64,000 bases of DNA, taken from NCBI RefSeq assembly GCF_000333955.1, contig NZ_CAPS01000116.1, positions 1 through 64,000 on the forward strand, written 5' to 3'. This DNA is from Rhodococcus sp. AW25M09. GTDB lineage: Bacteria > Actinomycetota > Actinomycetes > Mycobacteriales > Mycobacteriaceae. How positions within the stretch are numbered: position 1 is the stretch's first letter; every line of letters starts with the position of its first letter. The notes under the pieces were generated by a model that saw only the letters and a list, made by a program, of their open reading frames with translations, made no database searches and was not told the origin of the DNA. Made by a program: the position numbers and the translations under genes. This document shows positions 7,659 through 16,272 of this stretch, piece by piece.

Positions 7659-8543
7659 TCACTTACCGGATGCCGAAGTCGCAAATTCATTCTTGCCGAT
7701 AGGTGACAAATTCCGGTCGGACGTAACGCTGGTACCGGAATGCGAAACCGGAAGAATTCGCGAATCACACGTGGACAGCATGCGCGTCAGGGGCCAATGA
7801 ACTGTGTGCAGGATCATGTCCATGATCAGCAGCCGACCCAGTGCTCTACTGGCCAAGTTGTGGTGGTCCCACGTTCGATACGAACTCGACACGTAATGCC
7901 GGTACTCGAGTGGCGGCGTCAGCAGTCGACGTCCCGATACCTCGACACACATGGACTTGATCTGCGCGATACGCAGTCCGATGCGGTGCAGGCACAGCGA
8001 CAGATCGATGTCCTCGTGCAGGTCGGTTCGAAGACTCACTCGGTCGCGTGCCGCCTGCCACGCAGAGCGACGAATGGCGAAGTTGTTGCCGGATGCGGCC
8101 GATACCCACAGCTCATCGGGCTTGCGCTTGGTGGTGTAGTTGACGAAGGCCCGGTAGGGCGCGGCCCAGGGAGAGTCGTACAGGTGGATCGGACCGGTCA
8201 CCGCGGCGTAGTCCAGCCGCCGGTCGAAGAAGTCCAGTATCGACTCCGCCCAGCCCGGACCGACGTGGGTGTCGGCGTCGATACGTCCGATGATCGAACC
8301 GCCGGCGTGATCGAAACCCGTGTTCCGTGCGTGCACGACGCCTCGCTCGGACTCCGCCACGAGGGTGACCATCGGAAATCTCCGGCGACGATCCAGGACG
8401 ATCGCAGCGGTGTCGTCGGTGGAATTGTTGTCGACGACGATGATCTCGTGAATGTGTTCGCGCTGCCCGAGCAGTGCATCGAGACATTCGCCCAAGTGGG
8501 CGGACTCGTTGAATGCAGGAACTACGACCGAAAGAGTGTTCAC
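7659..8543 (-). CDS. Glycosyltransferase family 2 (GT-A fold)
   Basis: 294 residues from GTG 8543, which has AGGGG nine bases upstream; longer upstream reading adds non-conserved sequence. It begins LSVVVPAFNESAHLGECL, then IIVVDNNSTDDT (nucleotide-binding strand), GVVHARNTGFDHA, and the DXD-type metal motif IDADTHVGPGW. The acceptor-side acidic motif TDLHEDIDLSLCLHRIG follows. It would transfer a sugar from an NDP-sugar to an envelope acceptor. It has no obvious membrane anchor except a weakly hydrophobic patch near residue 245. The last 35 residues (after LTRMLS) look non-conserved. It lies downstream of a hexapeptide acyltransferase on the same strand, suggesting modification of the same glycan. 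Confidence 0.87.
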   Translation of the reverse strand: MNTLSVVVPAFNESAHLGECLDALLGQREHIHEIIVVDNNSTDDTAAIVLDRRRRFPMVTLVAESERGVVHARNTGFDHAGGSIIGRIDADTHVGPGWAESILDFFDRRLDYAAVTGPIHLYDSPWAAPYRAFVNYTTKRKPDELWVSAASGNNFAIRRSAWQAARDRVSLRTDLHEDIDLSLCLHRIGLRIAQIKSMCVEVSGRRLLTPPLEYRHYVSSSYRTWDHHNLASRALGRLLIMDMILHTVHWPLTRMLSTCDSRILPVSHSGTSVTSDRNLSPIGKNEFATSASGK

Positions 8544-8768
8544 CGAAGCCAACCCCTGACAAATTGTTTTGGCAAACGTGTGGCTCGATTCGATTACAGC
8601 AATTTCCGTGCAATGGAATGGGAGCCGCGGACGCACCCGATGCTACATCATTACCACAGGAAAAGAATTCGCCGAATTATGCGGCGTAAACAATACGAAT
8701 TACGATATCGCCTCTTCGAGCGAACCTCAATTATTTTGCGAAGCTATTAAACGGGGAGTATTCCGGTT
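8544..8768. other. AT-rich intergenic stretch
   Basis: 225 bases between the acyltransferase stop and the GT2 start, clearly richer in A+T than its surroundings (for example GTAAACAATACGAATTACG). It probably holds the GT2 promoter. A 70-codon frame on the plus strand has no recognisable product and is not called. Confidence 0.4.
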
Positions 8769-9323
8769 TCATTCACGGTGATCCGACTGATCGCCCAGGC
8801 TTCGGACTCGTTTCGCCGGGCTCCCCACATAGACCCCGTCGGGATCGCAATCCTTGGTGACCAGAGAGCCGGCACCGACGATGCAACCCGCCCCGATCCG
8901 GACGCCAGGCATGATCACGGCACCGGAGCCCACCCAGGTTCCCGCTCCGATCGTCACCGGGATGCCCACCAGTCGTCCGGCCCGGCGAGTCTGCGTGCCG
9001 ATCTCGTGGGTGCTGGTCAGTACCCGCACATGATCGGAAAGGAAGACCCCGTCACCGATATCTATGTTCGCCACCGTGTCGAAGTAGCAGCCGTGATTGA
9101 CGAACGCGCCCGCACCCACGCGAAGCGTGCCTCGCCCCTGAACCATCTGCCCGCCGTACACGAGCGTCGTAGACGCCACTCGTACGCGTGCGCCGCGCAG
9201 TGCACGCCCACGCAGGATGGCGGGTAGAACCGGGCAGTTGGCCACCGAGACGACCGACGACTGCCGCAGTTGAAACAGAGCCCAGCGGACATCGTCGGCT
9301 ACATACCCCCGCCAACCGCGCAT
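8769..9323 (-). CDS. Hexapeptide-repeat acyltransferase (left-handed beta-helix)
   Basis: 184 residues. Residues 35-165 are hexapeptide repeats (I/V-G-x-G-x-x type: IGDGVFLSDHVRVLTSTHEIG, IGAGTWVGSGAVIMPGVRIGAGCIVGAGSLV). It ends with the family's closing DPDGVYVGSPAKRVR. STHEIG carries the catalytic His of the maltose/galactoside/NodL-type O-acetyltransferases. It likely O-acetylates a sugar with acetyl-CoA. The arrangement with the downstream GT2 gene on the same strand suggests a small glycan-modification unit. The substrate is not predictable. Confidence 0.87.
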   Translation of the reverse strand: MRGWRGYVADDVRWALFQLRQSSVVSVANCPVLPAILRGRALRGARVRVASTTLVYGGQMVQGRGTLRVGAGAFVNHGCYFDTVANIDIGDGVFLSDHVRVLTSTHEIGTQTRRAGRLVGIPVTIGAGTWVGSGAVIMPGVRIGAGCIVGAGSLVTKDCDPDGVYVGSPAKRVRSLGDQSDHRE

Positions 9324-9474
9324 GAGCGAACTTTAGCCGTGCGCACTGGACAGTCCGAACGACACACCCGGATCGATGGGGGCGGCTTCGCTGCTGCCCG
9401 CCTTCGGAACCGGAGGGCTGTCGAGGACCATGATCGTCATCGGCTTGTTGGACTCTGTGTTCCCCTGACAGACG

Positions 9475-9504
9475 AAAGCCGCCACTCGGTCGAGTGGCGG
9501 CTTT
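9475..9504 (-). terminator. Intrinsic terminator downstream of tRNA-Ala
   Basis: A perfect 13-bp hairpin (AAAGCCGCCACTC / GAGTGGCGGCTTT) with loop GGTC and T runs on both sides. It sits 11 bases past the 3' end of the tRNA in its direction of transcription and can also act on the plus strand. Confidence 0.85.
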
Positions 9505-9515
9505 TCTGTTCGGGG

Positions 9516-9589
9516 TGGAGCTGGAGGGGAATCGAACCCCTGACCTTCTCGATGCGAACGAGACGCGCTACCAACTGCGCCACAGCCCC
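9516..9589 (-). tRNA. tRNA-Ala(CGC)
   Basis: The reverse complement folds as a cloverleaf. The acceptor GGGGCTG pairs with CAGCTCC (one G-U). The anticodon stem TCTCG/CGAGA encloses the loop TTCGCAT, with anticodon CGC reading GCG. The T-arm carries GGTTCGATTCC and the discriminator is A. CCA is not encoded (the genome reads CCC after the discriminator). A terminator follows. Confidence 0.95.
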
Positions 9590-9644
9590 GTTGCCGTCGT
9601 CCGGACCGGCTGCGTAACTTTAGCAAAGCCGCTTGGGACAGTTG

Positions 9645-10505
9645 CTACGCGCCCTGCACTCTCCGCAAGTCGCGATCTTCGTCACGACTGGCCTGGAACG
9701 GCTCGTCGTAATGGTCGAGGTGCTCGAATTCGGGATCCTCGTCGTCGATCTCGAGTACCACGGCACCGGGTCGACGCAGACGCTGCGGGACGAGCTCGAG
9801 CTCGTCGTCGGTTTCCGATTCCACGCCGAGTCTGGAACGACCCATTCGAGTCAGGCGGCGCCGTCGTACCTCTTCCTCGATCTGTACCTGCCGACGCAAG
9901 TAATACAAGTATCCGACGAGAACGGCGACGGACAGACCACACAGCCACCAGATCGTCGGGGAGATGATGAAGGCCAGTGCCGCTGTGGTTATTGCTGCGA
10001 ACACCAGACCCAGGACTGCCCGTTGCCGGAAGCTGTATCGCGCAGCTCGGGCGATCGAGTCGGCTTCGGGATCGAATCCGCCGCGGCCGTGTCGGCGGGG
10101 CACGAAGTCGTCGTCGACCACGCCTGGCTCGTGTGCAGGCGAACTCGCGCGAGCTGCTGGGGCGTCGCGGTCGAGATCCTTCTCTGCTGCGTGAGTGTCC
10201 ATCGGGTCCTCCGCGGTACCGGGTAGATCGAGTGAGTCTGGACGAACAGTCGCCGTCGTCGCGCCGAAGATCTCGCTGGCCGGTGCCGAGACCCGGAGGT
10301 CGTCCTCCGGTCGCCAGTGGGGATCGCTGCGGTGCCCGGTCGCGGGTCCGCGCTGCTTGCGCTTCGTCCCACCTCGGTAGAGCACACGCGTGGCCAATGC
10401 TGCGTCGGTCGTCTGCATGATCTGCGGGCGCTTGGTCATCAGCATGGGAAGAAGAACGAAAAGCCAGACGGCCACGAGACCGATCCAGATGATCGAGTTC
10501 GGCAT
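9645..10505 (-). CDS. glpR: Divisome membrane protein SepX/GlpR
   Basis: 286 residues. One N-terminal membrane helix (NSIIWIGLVAVWLFVLLPML, 3-22) is followed by a long polar linker with MTKRPQIMQTTDAALATRVL. Two further helices (about 165-205, ending VLVGYLYYLRRQVQIEEEVRRRR) and an acidic cytoplasmic tail complete it. This matches GlpR of Corynebacterium, the receptor for the gephyrin-like Glp, and SepX of Streptomyces, both divisome components (established knowledge). The order glpR-rimJ-glp-galU on one strand is the conserved actinobacterial arrangement (rv0996-rv0993 in M. tuberculosis). A 148-base gap separates it from rimJ. Confidence 0.85.
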   Translation of the reverse strand: MPNSIIWIGLVAVWLFVLLPMLMTKRPQIMQTTDAALATRVLYRGGTKRKQRGPATGHRSDPHWRPEDDLRVSAPASEIFGATTATVRPDSLDLPGTAEDPMDTHAAEKDLDRDAPAARASSPAHEPGVVDDDFVPRRHGRGGFDPEADSIARAARYSFRQRAVLGLVFAAITTAALAFIISPTIWWLCGLSVAVLVGYLYYLRRQVQIEEEVRRRRLTRMGRSRLGVESETDDELELVPQRLRRPGAVVLEIDDEDPEFEHLDHYDEPFQASRDEDRDLRRVQGA

Positions 10506-10653
10506 CGGCGACGTTCTCCTCTCTTGGGCGACGGCGACAGTGAAAGACGTCCTCAGGCTATGCGGAGGAGGTACGAGAACGACGCAGACGCGCCGACTCG
10601 AATTACACTCCTGTCACTTTGACAACATCGGTGCCCGACTCAGGTGTTGCTCG

Positions 10654-11301
10654 TCAGGCCCACGCTGCGCGGCCCGCGCGGACCAACCGATCGACGACGG
10701 TTCCCTGCACCTCACCTGAGGTGATCGCGACGAGCTTGTGATCGCGCCATTCGCCGTCCACGTCGAGGTATTTGCGGAGCAGTCCTTCTTCGCGGAAGCC
10801 GACGTTGCGCAGCACTGCCTGACTGGCGAGATTTTCCGGCCGCACCGTCGCTTCGACGCGGTGCAGTCCGACCGGGCCGAAGCAGTGATCGAGTCCGAGT
10901 GCGAGTGCTGCGGTCGCGACGCCTCTACCGTTGACGTCCTTGGACACCCAGTAGCCGATCCATGCCGACCGCAGAGCGCCGCGAACGATGTTTCCGGCGG
11001 TGATCTGCCCGCAGAATTCGCCGTCGACCTCGATGACCATCGGCAGCATGTGCCCTTTGCGTGCCTCGGACTTGAGACCGGAGCACAGGGTGGGCCACGA
11101 CGAGATGTGGTGTCGTGAATTCCAGCTGCCCTCGCCGCTGGGCTCCCAGGGTTCGAGGTGGGCGCGGTCCGCGGTGCGAATCCGGCTCCACGCGGCCGCG
11201 TCCCGCATCCGCACCGGCCGTACCGTCACGGTTCCCCCGGCCACTCTCACTGGACCCAATTTCGCCGGCCAACCTGGGTGGCTCGACCACGTTCGCGGCA
11301 T
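10654..11301 (-). CDS. rimJ: GNAT family N-acetyltransferase, RimJ/RimL type
   Basis: 215 residues with the GNAT core: VTVRPVRMRDAAAWSRIR, the acyl-CoA pyrophosphate loop VSKDVNGRGVATAALALGL, and the C-terminal VRPENLASQAVLRNVGFREEGLLRKYLDVDGEWRDH, which is the RimJ-type signature. RimJ/RimL enzymes acetylate N-termini of ribosomal proteins. The target of the actinobacterial member beside glp/galU is not established. It lies 69 bases after the end of glp on the same strand. Confidence 0.88.
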   Translation of the reverse strand: MPRTWSSHPGWPAKLGPVRVAGGTVTVRPVRMRDAAAWSRIRTADRAHLEPWEPSGEGSWNSRHHISSWPTLCSGLKSEARKGHMLPMVIEVDGEFCGQITAGNIVRGALRSAWIGYWVSKDVNGRGVATAALALGLDHCFGPVGLHRVEATVRPENLASQAVLRNVGFREEGLLRKYLDVDGEWRDHKLVAITSGEVQGTVVDRLVRAGRAAWA

Positions 11302-11370
11302 CCGTCGATGGTATGCGCTCCGCGCAGTAGTGCGGTCGAGCGCCCCAGGGGGGCACTCGCACCACTGGCG

Positions 11371-12629
11371 TCAGCCTCGCTGAGCGAGGAACGAGACCTT
11401 CACTTCTTCGCCGGTACGGATCTCGGTGACCTCGGGATCGATGACGACCAGGCAGTTCGCCTCGGCGAGCGTCGCGAGCAGATGCGAGGACGATCCGGGC
11501 GCGCCGCCGAGTGCCTGAACCAGGTACTCCCCGGTCCCCTCGTCACGCATCAGCTGGCCGCGGAGAAATCCTTTGCGGTCTTCGATCGAGGTGATCGGCG
11601 CGACGGTGCGCGCAGTGACGGTTCGCCGCATCGGCTGGCGTCGGCCCAGGGCGATACGGATCAGCGGGCGCACCATCACTTCGAACACCACGAGCGCGCT
11701 GACGGGGTTCGCCGGCAACAAGAAGGTGGGGACTTCGTCGCGTCCGAGCTGGCCGAACCCTTGGACGGATCCGGGGTGCATGGCGACTCGTTCGACCTCC
11801 ATGTCACCGAGCTCGCCGAGCGCCTCGCGCACCCCCTCCGACGCGCCGCCGCCGACTGCCCCGGCGATGACGACGATCTCGGATCGGATCAGCTGGCCTT
11901 CGACCACCTCGCGCAGACGCTTGGGGTCGTGCTGACGATTCCGACGCGGTTGACGTCGGCTCCGGCATCACGCGCCGCGGCGGCGAGTGCGCAGGAATTG
12001 ACGTCGTAGACCTGGCCGGGACCGGGCGTGCGATCGGTGTCGACCAGTTCGCCGCCGACCGATATCACCGACAGCCGCGGACGCGGATGCACCAGCACCT
12101 TGTCGCGCCCCACTGCTGCGAGTAGTCCGACCTGGGCCGCGCCGATGATCGTGCCGGAGCGAACGGCCACGTCGCCGGGCTGTACGTCATCGCCGATCTT
12201 GCGCACGTACTCGCCCGACCGGACCGGCCGGAACACCTTGACTCGGGCGCGGCCGCTGTCGGTGCGATCGAGCGGCAGCACGGCATCGGCCAGCGTGGGC
12301 AGCGGCGCGCCGGTATCGACTCGCACTGCCTGACGCGGCTGCAGACGGATGGGTTGACGCGACCCGGCCGAGACCTCGCCGACGACCGGCAGCGTCAGAT
12401 CGATGCGTTCGTCCTCCTCGTTGCGCAGGTCCGTTCCGGCTGCTGCCACGTCGACGCTCCGTACGGCGTAACCGTCGATCGCCGCTTGATCGAACCCCGG
12501 AAGGGGGCGCTCGGTGACCACTTCTTCGGCACACAGCAGGCCCTGCGCTTCCGAGATGGCGACCCGAACAGGCCTAGGAGCCACCGCCGCGGCGGTCACT
12601 CTGGTCTGCTGATCTTCGACCGAGCGCAT
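11371..12629 (-). pseudogene. glp: Gephyrin-like molybdotransferase Glp (MoeA family), with an apparent -1 frameshift
   Basis: The N-terminal 230 codons (start 12629) carry the MoeA fold: PLPGFDQAAIDGYAVRS, VDTGAPLPTLADAVLPLDRT, and the MPT-binding start LSVISVGGELVDTD. This frame then stops at 11889. The continuation (VVEGQLIRSEIVVIAGAVGGG, LLPANPVSALVVFEV, and domain IV to EEVKVSF) is in another frame ending at 11371. Alignment of the two frames places one missing base near 11929-11932, in the context GTCAGCAC/GACCCC; adding one base restores an uninterrupted 419-residue protein of normal length. Glp is both a molybdenum-cofactor enzyme homolog and a divisome scaffold binding GlpR (Corynebacterium work). 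Whether this is a real mutation or an assembly error cannot be told here. Confidence 0.8.
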
Positions 12630-12662
12630 CTGGCCCTTCCTCTAAAGCATCGACCCGCGATG

Positions 12663-13616
12663 CTATTCGTACGTCGTCAGTTCCGGTGCCCAGCTGTCGC
12701 TCAAGCGTTCGTTCAGCCATTCACGCAGCGCCGGACCGTAGTCATCACGCTGTAGAGCAAAGTCAACCGCAGCACGGAGGTATCCCCCGGGATTTCCGAG
12801 GTCGTGTCTCGATCCGCGGTGCACGACCACGTGTACCGGGTGGCCCTCCTCGATCAGCAGCGCGATGGCGTCGGTGAGTTGCAGCTCGCCGCCGGCACCG
12901 GGCTCGATCCGACGCAGCGCGTCGAAGATGGCGCGGTCGAGCAGGTAGCGGCCCGCAGCGGCCAGGTTGGACGGGGCATCCTCCTGCTTCGGCTTCTCGA
13001 CCATACCGGTGACCTTGAGGACGTTCGGGTTGACCGCGTCGGGCACGATCTCGACGGAGAAGACGCCGTAGGAGGACACCTTGTCGTCGGGCACCTCGAT
13101 GGCGCACAGCACCGAACCGCCGCGCTTGGCGCGGACGCGGGCCATGACGTCGAGCACACCCCTGGGCATCACCAGATCGTCGGGCAGCAGAACTGCGACC
13201 GAATCCTCGTCGTCGTCGAGAGCTTCCTCTGCACATGCGACGGCGTGACCGAGTCCGAGCGGTTCGCGCTGAATGACCGATTGCACGTCCAGAAGCTTCG
13301 GCGCGACGCGCACCTTCTCGAGCATTTCGAGCTTTCCGCTCGCTTCGAGCTTCTTTTCCAGAACGAGGTCCTCGACGAAGTGGGCGACAACGCCGTCCTT
13401 GCCCGGAGACGTGACGATCACCAGTCGCTGCGCGCCGGAATCGGCGGCCTCGCCCGCGACGAGCTCGATGCCTGGAGTGTCGACTACTGGAAGCAGTTCT
13501 TTCGGAACGGTTTTCGTGGCCGGGAGAAACCGGGTACCCATACCTGCCGCGGGAACGATTGCGGTGCGGAAGTGCTCAGGCGTGGCGGCGGTCGTCGCTG
13601 TAACGGCTTCTGTCAT
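12663..13616 (-). CDS. galU: UTP--glucose-1-phosphate uridylyltransferase
   Basis: 317 residues. The nucleotidyltransferase signature AAGMGTRFLPATKTVPKEL lies at about residues 23-41. QREPLGLGHAVACAEE, LLPDDLV (metal/UTP site), VEKPKQEDAPSNLA and the sugar-binding HDLGNPGGYLRA follow. It makes UDP-glucose for galactan, trehalose and glycogen pathways. ATG 13616 is chosen because AGGGTGAG lies six bases upstream; the long open frame further 5' is spurious. It is divergent from the cyclo-ligase gene and 33 bases upstream of glp. Confidence 0.95.
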   Translation of the reverse strand: MTEAVTATTAATPEHFRTAIVPAAGMGTRFLPATKTVPKELLPVVDTPGIELVAGEAADSGAQRLVIVTSPGKDGVVAHFVEDLVLEKKLEASGKLEMLEKVRVAPKLLDVQSVIQREPLGLGHAVACAEEALDDDEDSVAVLLPDDLVMPRGVLDVMARVRAKRGGSVLCAIEVPDDKVSSYGVFSVEIVPDAVNPNVLKVTGMVEKPKQEDAPSNLAAAGRYLLDRAIFDALRRIEPGAGGELQLTDAIALLIEEGHPVHVVVHRGSRHDLGNPGGYLRAAVDFALQRDDYGPALREWLNERLSDSWAPELTTYE

Positions 13617-13723
13617 GGTGCTCACCCTATCCATGGTTTCTGGTGATCTGCTCGCCGTGTGCTGCGTTCTACCCCCGAGTGCATATCGTTGAACGACTGC
13701 ACAGAAAGGGTGGGTGAACCGTT

Positions 13724-14320
13724 GTGACCGTTCCCGAATTGTCGGAGAACACGCCCAAAGATCGATGGCGGGCACATGTCCTCGCCGAACGCCGACTGCT
13801 CGACGATGCGCAGCGCGCGATGGAGTCCTTCGCACTCTGCCACGTCCTCGCCGAACTGGCGGTGAAACAGCCGTCCGTGGCCGCGTACGTGCCGATCGGC
13901 ACGGAGCCGGGTTCGATCGAGATGCTCGACGCGATGGCCGCGGCCGGGTCGGTAATCCTGCTCCCCAGTGCGCACGAACCCGGCCCGCTGCGATGGGTTC
14001 GCTACAGCGGACGCGACTCCTTGGTGGCAGCTCCGTTCGGACTGCAGGAGCCGTCCGGCCTTGTTCTCGACCCCGATGCTGTTGCGGCGTGCTCGCTGGT
14101 GCTGATTCCGGCATTGGCCGTCGATCAGCGCGGCACCAGACTGGGGCGAGGCGCAGGTTTCTACGACCGAACGCTGGACCTGTGCAATCCCGATGCGCTG
14201 CTGGTGGCGGTGGTGCGCGACAGCGAGGTGGTGCATCGATTACCGGACGAGCCACACGACAGACGGGTGACTCACGCGTTGACCCCCGGCGGTGGGCTCG
14301 TACGCTTGGGTTCGGAATAA
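13724..14320 (+). CDS. 5-formyltetrahydrofolate cyclo-ligase
   Basis: 198 residues of the 5-FCL family, which converts 5-formyl-THF to 5,10-methenyl-THF with ATP. Visible motifs are KDRWRAHVLAERRLL at the N-terminus (substrate and ATP lysine/arginine region), VLIPALAVDQRGTRLGRGAGFYDRTL (the ATP-binding GxGxGxYD loop) and VVRDSEVV near the end. Starts at GTG. The position between galU (divergent) and the FmdB-type gene is the order seen in mycobacteria (rv0992c). Confidence 0.93.
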   Translation: MTVPELSENTPKDRWRAHVLAERRLLDDAQRAMESFALCHVLAELAVKQPSVAAYVPIGTEPGSIEMLDAMAAAGSVILLPSAHEPGPLRWVRYSGRDSLVAAPFGLQEPSGLVLDPDAVAACSLVLIPALAVDQRGTRLGRGAGFYDRTLDLCNPDALLVAVVRDSEVVHRLPDEPHDRRVTHALTPGGGLVRLGSE

Positions 14321-14465
14321 CGTTCCGATTCGATTGGTTGGCACTCCTGACTGTAGAGTGCTAATGCTCTCCCCAGTTTCGACGAACAGAATAAGACACC
14401 GGCGGTGTTCGGCCTCGGCTCAGACAGTGGCCAACCTCTTCGGTGACCAGCGCGGAGGAAATACG

Positions 14466-14822
14466 ATGCCCACTTACTCATACGCATGCACCGAGTGCGA
14501 CAACCGCTTCGACATCGTTCAGTCCTTCACCGACGACACGTTGACGGTGTGCCCGGCCTGCTCGGGCAAGCTGCGCAAGCTGTTCAATTCGGTCGGTATC
14601 GTCTTCAAGGGCAGCGGCTTCTACCGCACCGACAGCCGAAGTGGCTCGGGCACCTCGAGCGAGGGTGCAGGCGAGAAGAAGTCCGATGCCGCGGCTGCAA
14701 AGTCCGACTCGAAGTCCGAGAGCAAGTCCGAGTCGAAGCCCGCCGAGAAGAAATCCTCGGATTCGTCCTCGTCGAGTAACTCCTCGTCCGCGTCCACCAC
14801 GAAAACTGCTGCCAGCAAGTAG
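14466..14822 (+). CDS. FmdB-type zinc-ribbon protein
   Basis: 118 residues. Residues 1-45 form the FmdB zinc ribbon MPTYSYACTECDNRF, with Cys8/Cys11 and Cys29/Cys32 as ligands, then KLFNSVGIVFKGSGFYRTD, a highly conserved stretch. The rest is a low-complexity Ser/Lys/Glu/Thr tail. The strong ribosome-binding site GGAGGA lies about seven bases upstream. The family was named from formamidase regulation, but the actinobacterial homolog (rv0991c) has been described as an oxidation-responsive intrinsically disordered chaperone. The disordered tail fits that view. A terminator follows. Confidence 0.9.
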   Translation: MPTYSYACTECDNRFDIVQSFTDDTLTVCPACSGKLRKLFNSVGIVFKGSGFYRTDSRSGSGTSSEGAGEKKSDAAAAKSDSKSESKSESKPAEKKSSDSSSSSNSSSASTTKTAASK

Positions 14823-14839
14823 CTTTCCGCTTCATCCAC

Positions 14840-14871
14840 AGGCCGGGCCGTTATCCACAGCCCGGCCTTTT
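14840..14871 (+). terminator. Intrinsic terminator after the FmdB gene
   Basis: AGGCCGGGC and GCCCGGCCT pair as a 9-bp stem with an 11-base loop, followed by TTTT, 18 bases after the FmdB stop. Confidence 0.8.
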
Positions 14872-14902
14872 CGGTGTCTCGAGGCCGATTGCGGCCGATA
14901 GC

Positions 14903-15574
14903 GTGTCGACCATGGCTGCCGGCAAGAATCGACTCGACTCGACGCTGCTCGATCGCATCACCCTGCGCCCGGCATGGGTCCACTCCGCGAAATTCAGACG
15001 GATCGCGGCAGGCGCATTGGTTGCTCTTGCGACTGTCCTGTTCGTCGACGACGCCGCCGGTGACGACCGAGTGAGAGTGATCACCGCAGGACGCGACCTG
15101 ACGCCGGGAACCGTGCTGACGGCCACCGATGTGGCCGTTGCGGAGTGGGATTCGGCACTCGTGCCCGAGGGCGCTCTCGTCGACTCCGGGGGCGTGGACG
15201 GACAGACCCTCACCGGACCGGTTCGAGCGGGTGAACTGCTCACCGATGTACGCCTACTCGGATCTCGGACGGCCACGACGGCGCTGGGGACCGAGGCACG
15301 CGTCGTACCGGTGCATCTCGCCGACGCCGGGGTGACCGACCTGCTTCGTGAAGGCGATCGGGTCGACGTGTTGACCGTCGAGGCGCAGGAAGACCCGAAT
15401 GCCGTTCCAGCGGCACGGGTGCTGGCGTCGGGAGCCGTGGTTGTCCTCGTCTCTGCGGACGCCGGTGGCAGCCGTCAGCGAGACCGCGTGGTGCTGCTGG
15501 CACTACCGACCGTGGATGCGACGACGGTTGCTGCCGCATCCCTGGTCAGCGCGCTGACGGTGACGTTGCACTGA
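14903..15574 (+). CDS. SAF domain-containing exported protein
   Basis: 223 residues. A basic N-terminus is followed by one membrane segment (about 35-52, IAAGALVALATVLFVDDA) and then an SAF domain (VITAGRDLTPGTVLTATDVAV, GPVRAGELLTDVRLL). A domain of the RcpC/CpaB beta-clip type follows (VVPVHLADAGVTDLLREGDRVDVLTV). CpaB proteins serve Flp-pilus secretins, but no tad genes are near, and actinobacteria keep this orphan gene beside mscL. It may begin at GTG 14903 or at ATG 14912. The function is unknown; an envelope location is inferred. Confidence 0.82.
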   Translation: MSTMAAGKNRLDSTLLDRITLRPAWVHSAKFRRIAAGALVALATVLFVDDAAGDDRVRVITAGRDLTPGTVLTATDVAVAEWDSALVPEGALVDSGGVDGQTLTGPVRAGELLTDVRLLGSRTATTALGTEARVVPVHLADAGVTDLLREGDRVDVLTVEAQEDPNAVPAARVLASGAVVVLVSADAGGSRQRDRVVLLALPTVDATTVAAASLVSALTVTLH

Positions 15575-15667
15575 AGTCGACGCTCCTGCGGTTCCCAGCG
15601 TCCGAAAGAGCGCGATCTGGGTTAACGTTTCCCGAAACCAACAATCAGAACACGGGGAGATCGGCTC

Positions 15668-16138
15668 ATGCTCAAGGGCTTCAAGGACTTTCTACTGCGC
15701 GGCAACGTCGTGGACCTCGCAGTTGCTGTGGTGGTCGGCGCGGCCTTCACCGCCATCGTCACCGCATTCACCACCAATGTCATCAACCCCCTGGTCGCAG
15801 CGGTGGGCGGCAGCAACGAACTCGGCTGGGGCGTCAGGATTTTGGGGGACAACGACGCCACGTTCATCAATATCGGGGCCGTCGTCACGGCGGTCATCAA
15901 CTTCGTCATCATCGCCGCGGTCATCTACTTCGTACTGATCCTGCCGGTGAATACCGCCAAGAAGCGCTTCGTCAGCCAGCCCGAGAAGGAACTGAGCGAC
16001 GTCGACATACTGGTGCAGATCCGCGACATCCTCGCAGGCGGAACCGTAGCGGGACAGAAACTCTCGACCTCGGCAGACGCCACCGGCGGCAGCGGCGACG
16101 CTATGGACTCGTCCTCCCCGGATCTCGACAAGCCCTGA
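15668..16138 (+). CDS. mscL: Large-conductance mechanosensitive channel MscL
   Basis: 156 residues with the MscL N-terminus MLKGFKDFLLRGNVVDLAVAVVVGAAF, which includes the pore-lining TM1 glycine/alanine pattern. A short periplasmic loop, TM2 (IGAVVTAVINFVIIAAVIYFVLILPV) and a cytoplasmic helix follow. It forms a homopentameric stretch-gated release valve in the inner membrane. GGGGAG sits ahead of the ATG. The C-terminal 30 residues are a Ser/Asp-rich tail longer than in E. coli. Confidence 0.97.
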   Translation: MLKGFKDFLLRGNVVDLAVAVVVGAAFTAIVTAFTTNVINPLVAAVGGSNELGWGVRILGDNDATFINIGAVVTAVINFVIIAAVIYFVLILPVNTAKKRFVSQPEKELSDVDILVQIRDILAGGTVAGQKLSTSADATGGSGDAMDSSSPDLDKP

Positions 16139-16171
16139 TACTCCCTCGGCTCGCGCGTGGTGGGCCGTCAC

Positions 16172-16228
16172 AACGAATGAATGCGCCATTCACGCTCTCT
16201 GAGAGCGTGAATGGCGCATTCATTCGTT
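16172..16228. repeat. Perfect 28-bp inverted repeat between convergent genes
   Basis: Arms at 16172-16199 and 16201-16228 are exact reverse complements with a single T between them. The core is GCGTGAATGGCGCATTCATTC. It sits between the mscL stop and the stop of the convergent lipoprotein gene. No U-tract follows, so it is not a textbook terminator. It shares GTGAATGG with palindromes at 24755-24800, 44496-44535 and 48377-48429. Confidence 0.85.
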
Positions 16229-16272
16229 CGTGGGGTGGTGGGTAGAACGGGCCGAGAGGGGCCGCCAGTAGA

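Noticed and set aside
8569-8781. A 70-codon plus-strand frame in the AT-rich gap
   Set aside because: No motif and no conserved feature; explained by lower GC giving few stops on this side.
9333-9440. A 35-codon minus-strand frame beyond the tRNA terminator
   Set aside because: No ribosome-binding site near its ATG and no recognisable peptide; the longer version reads through the tRNA.
14903-15574. Tad/Flp pilus locus suggested by the CpaB-like SAF protein
   Set aside because: No secretin, CpaE/F or prepilin genes nearby; orphan SAF genes beside mscL are usual in actinobacteria.
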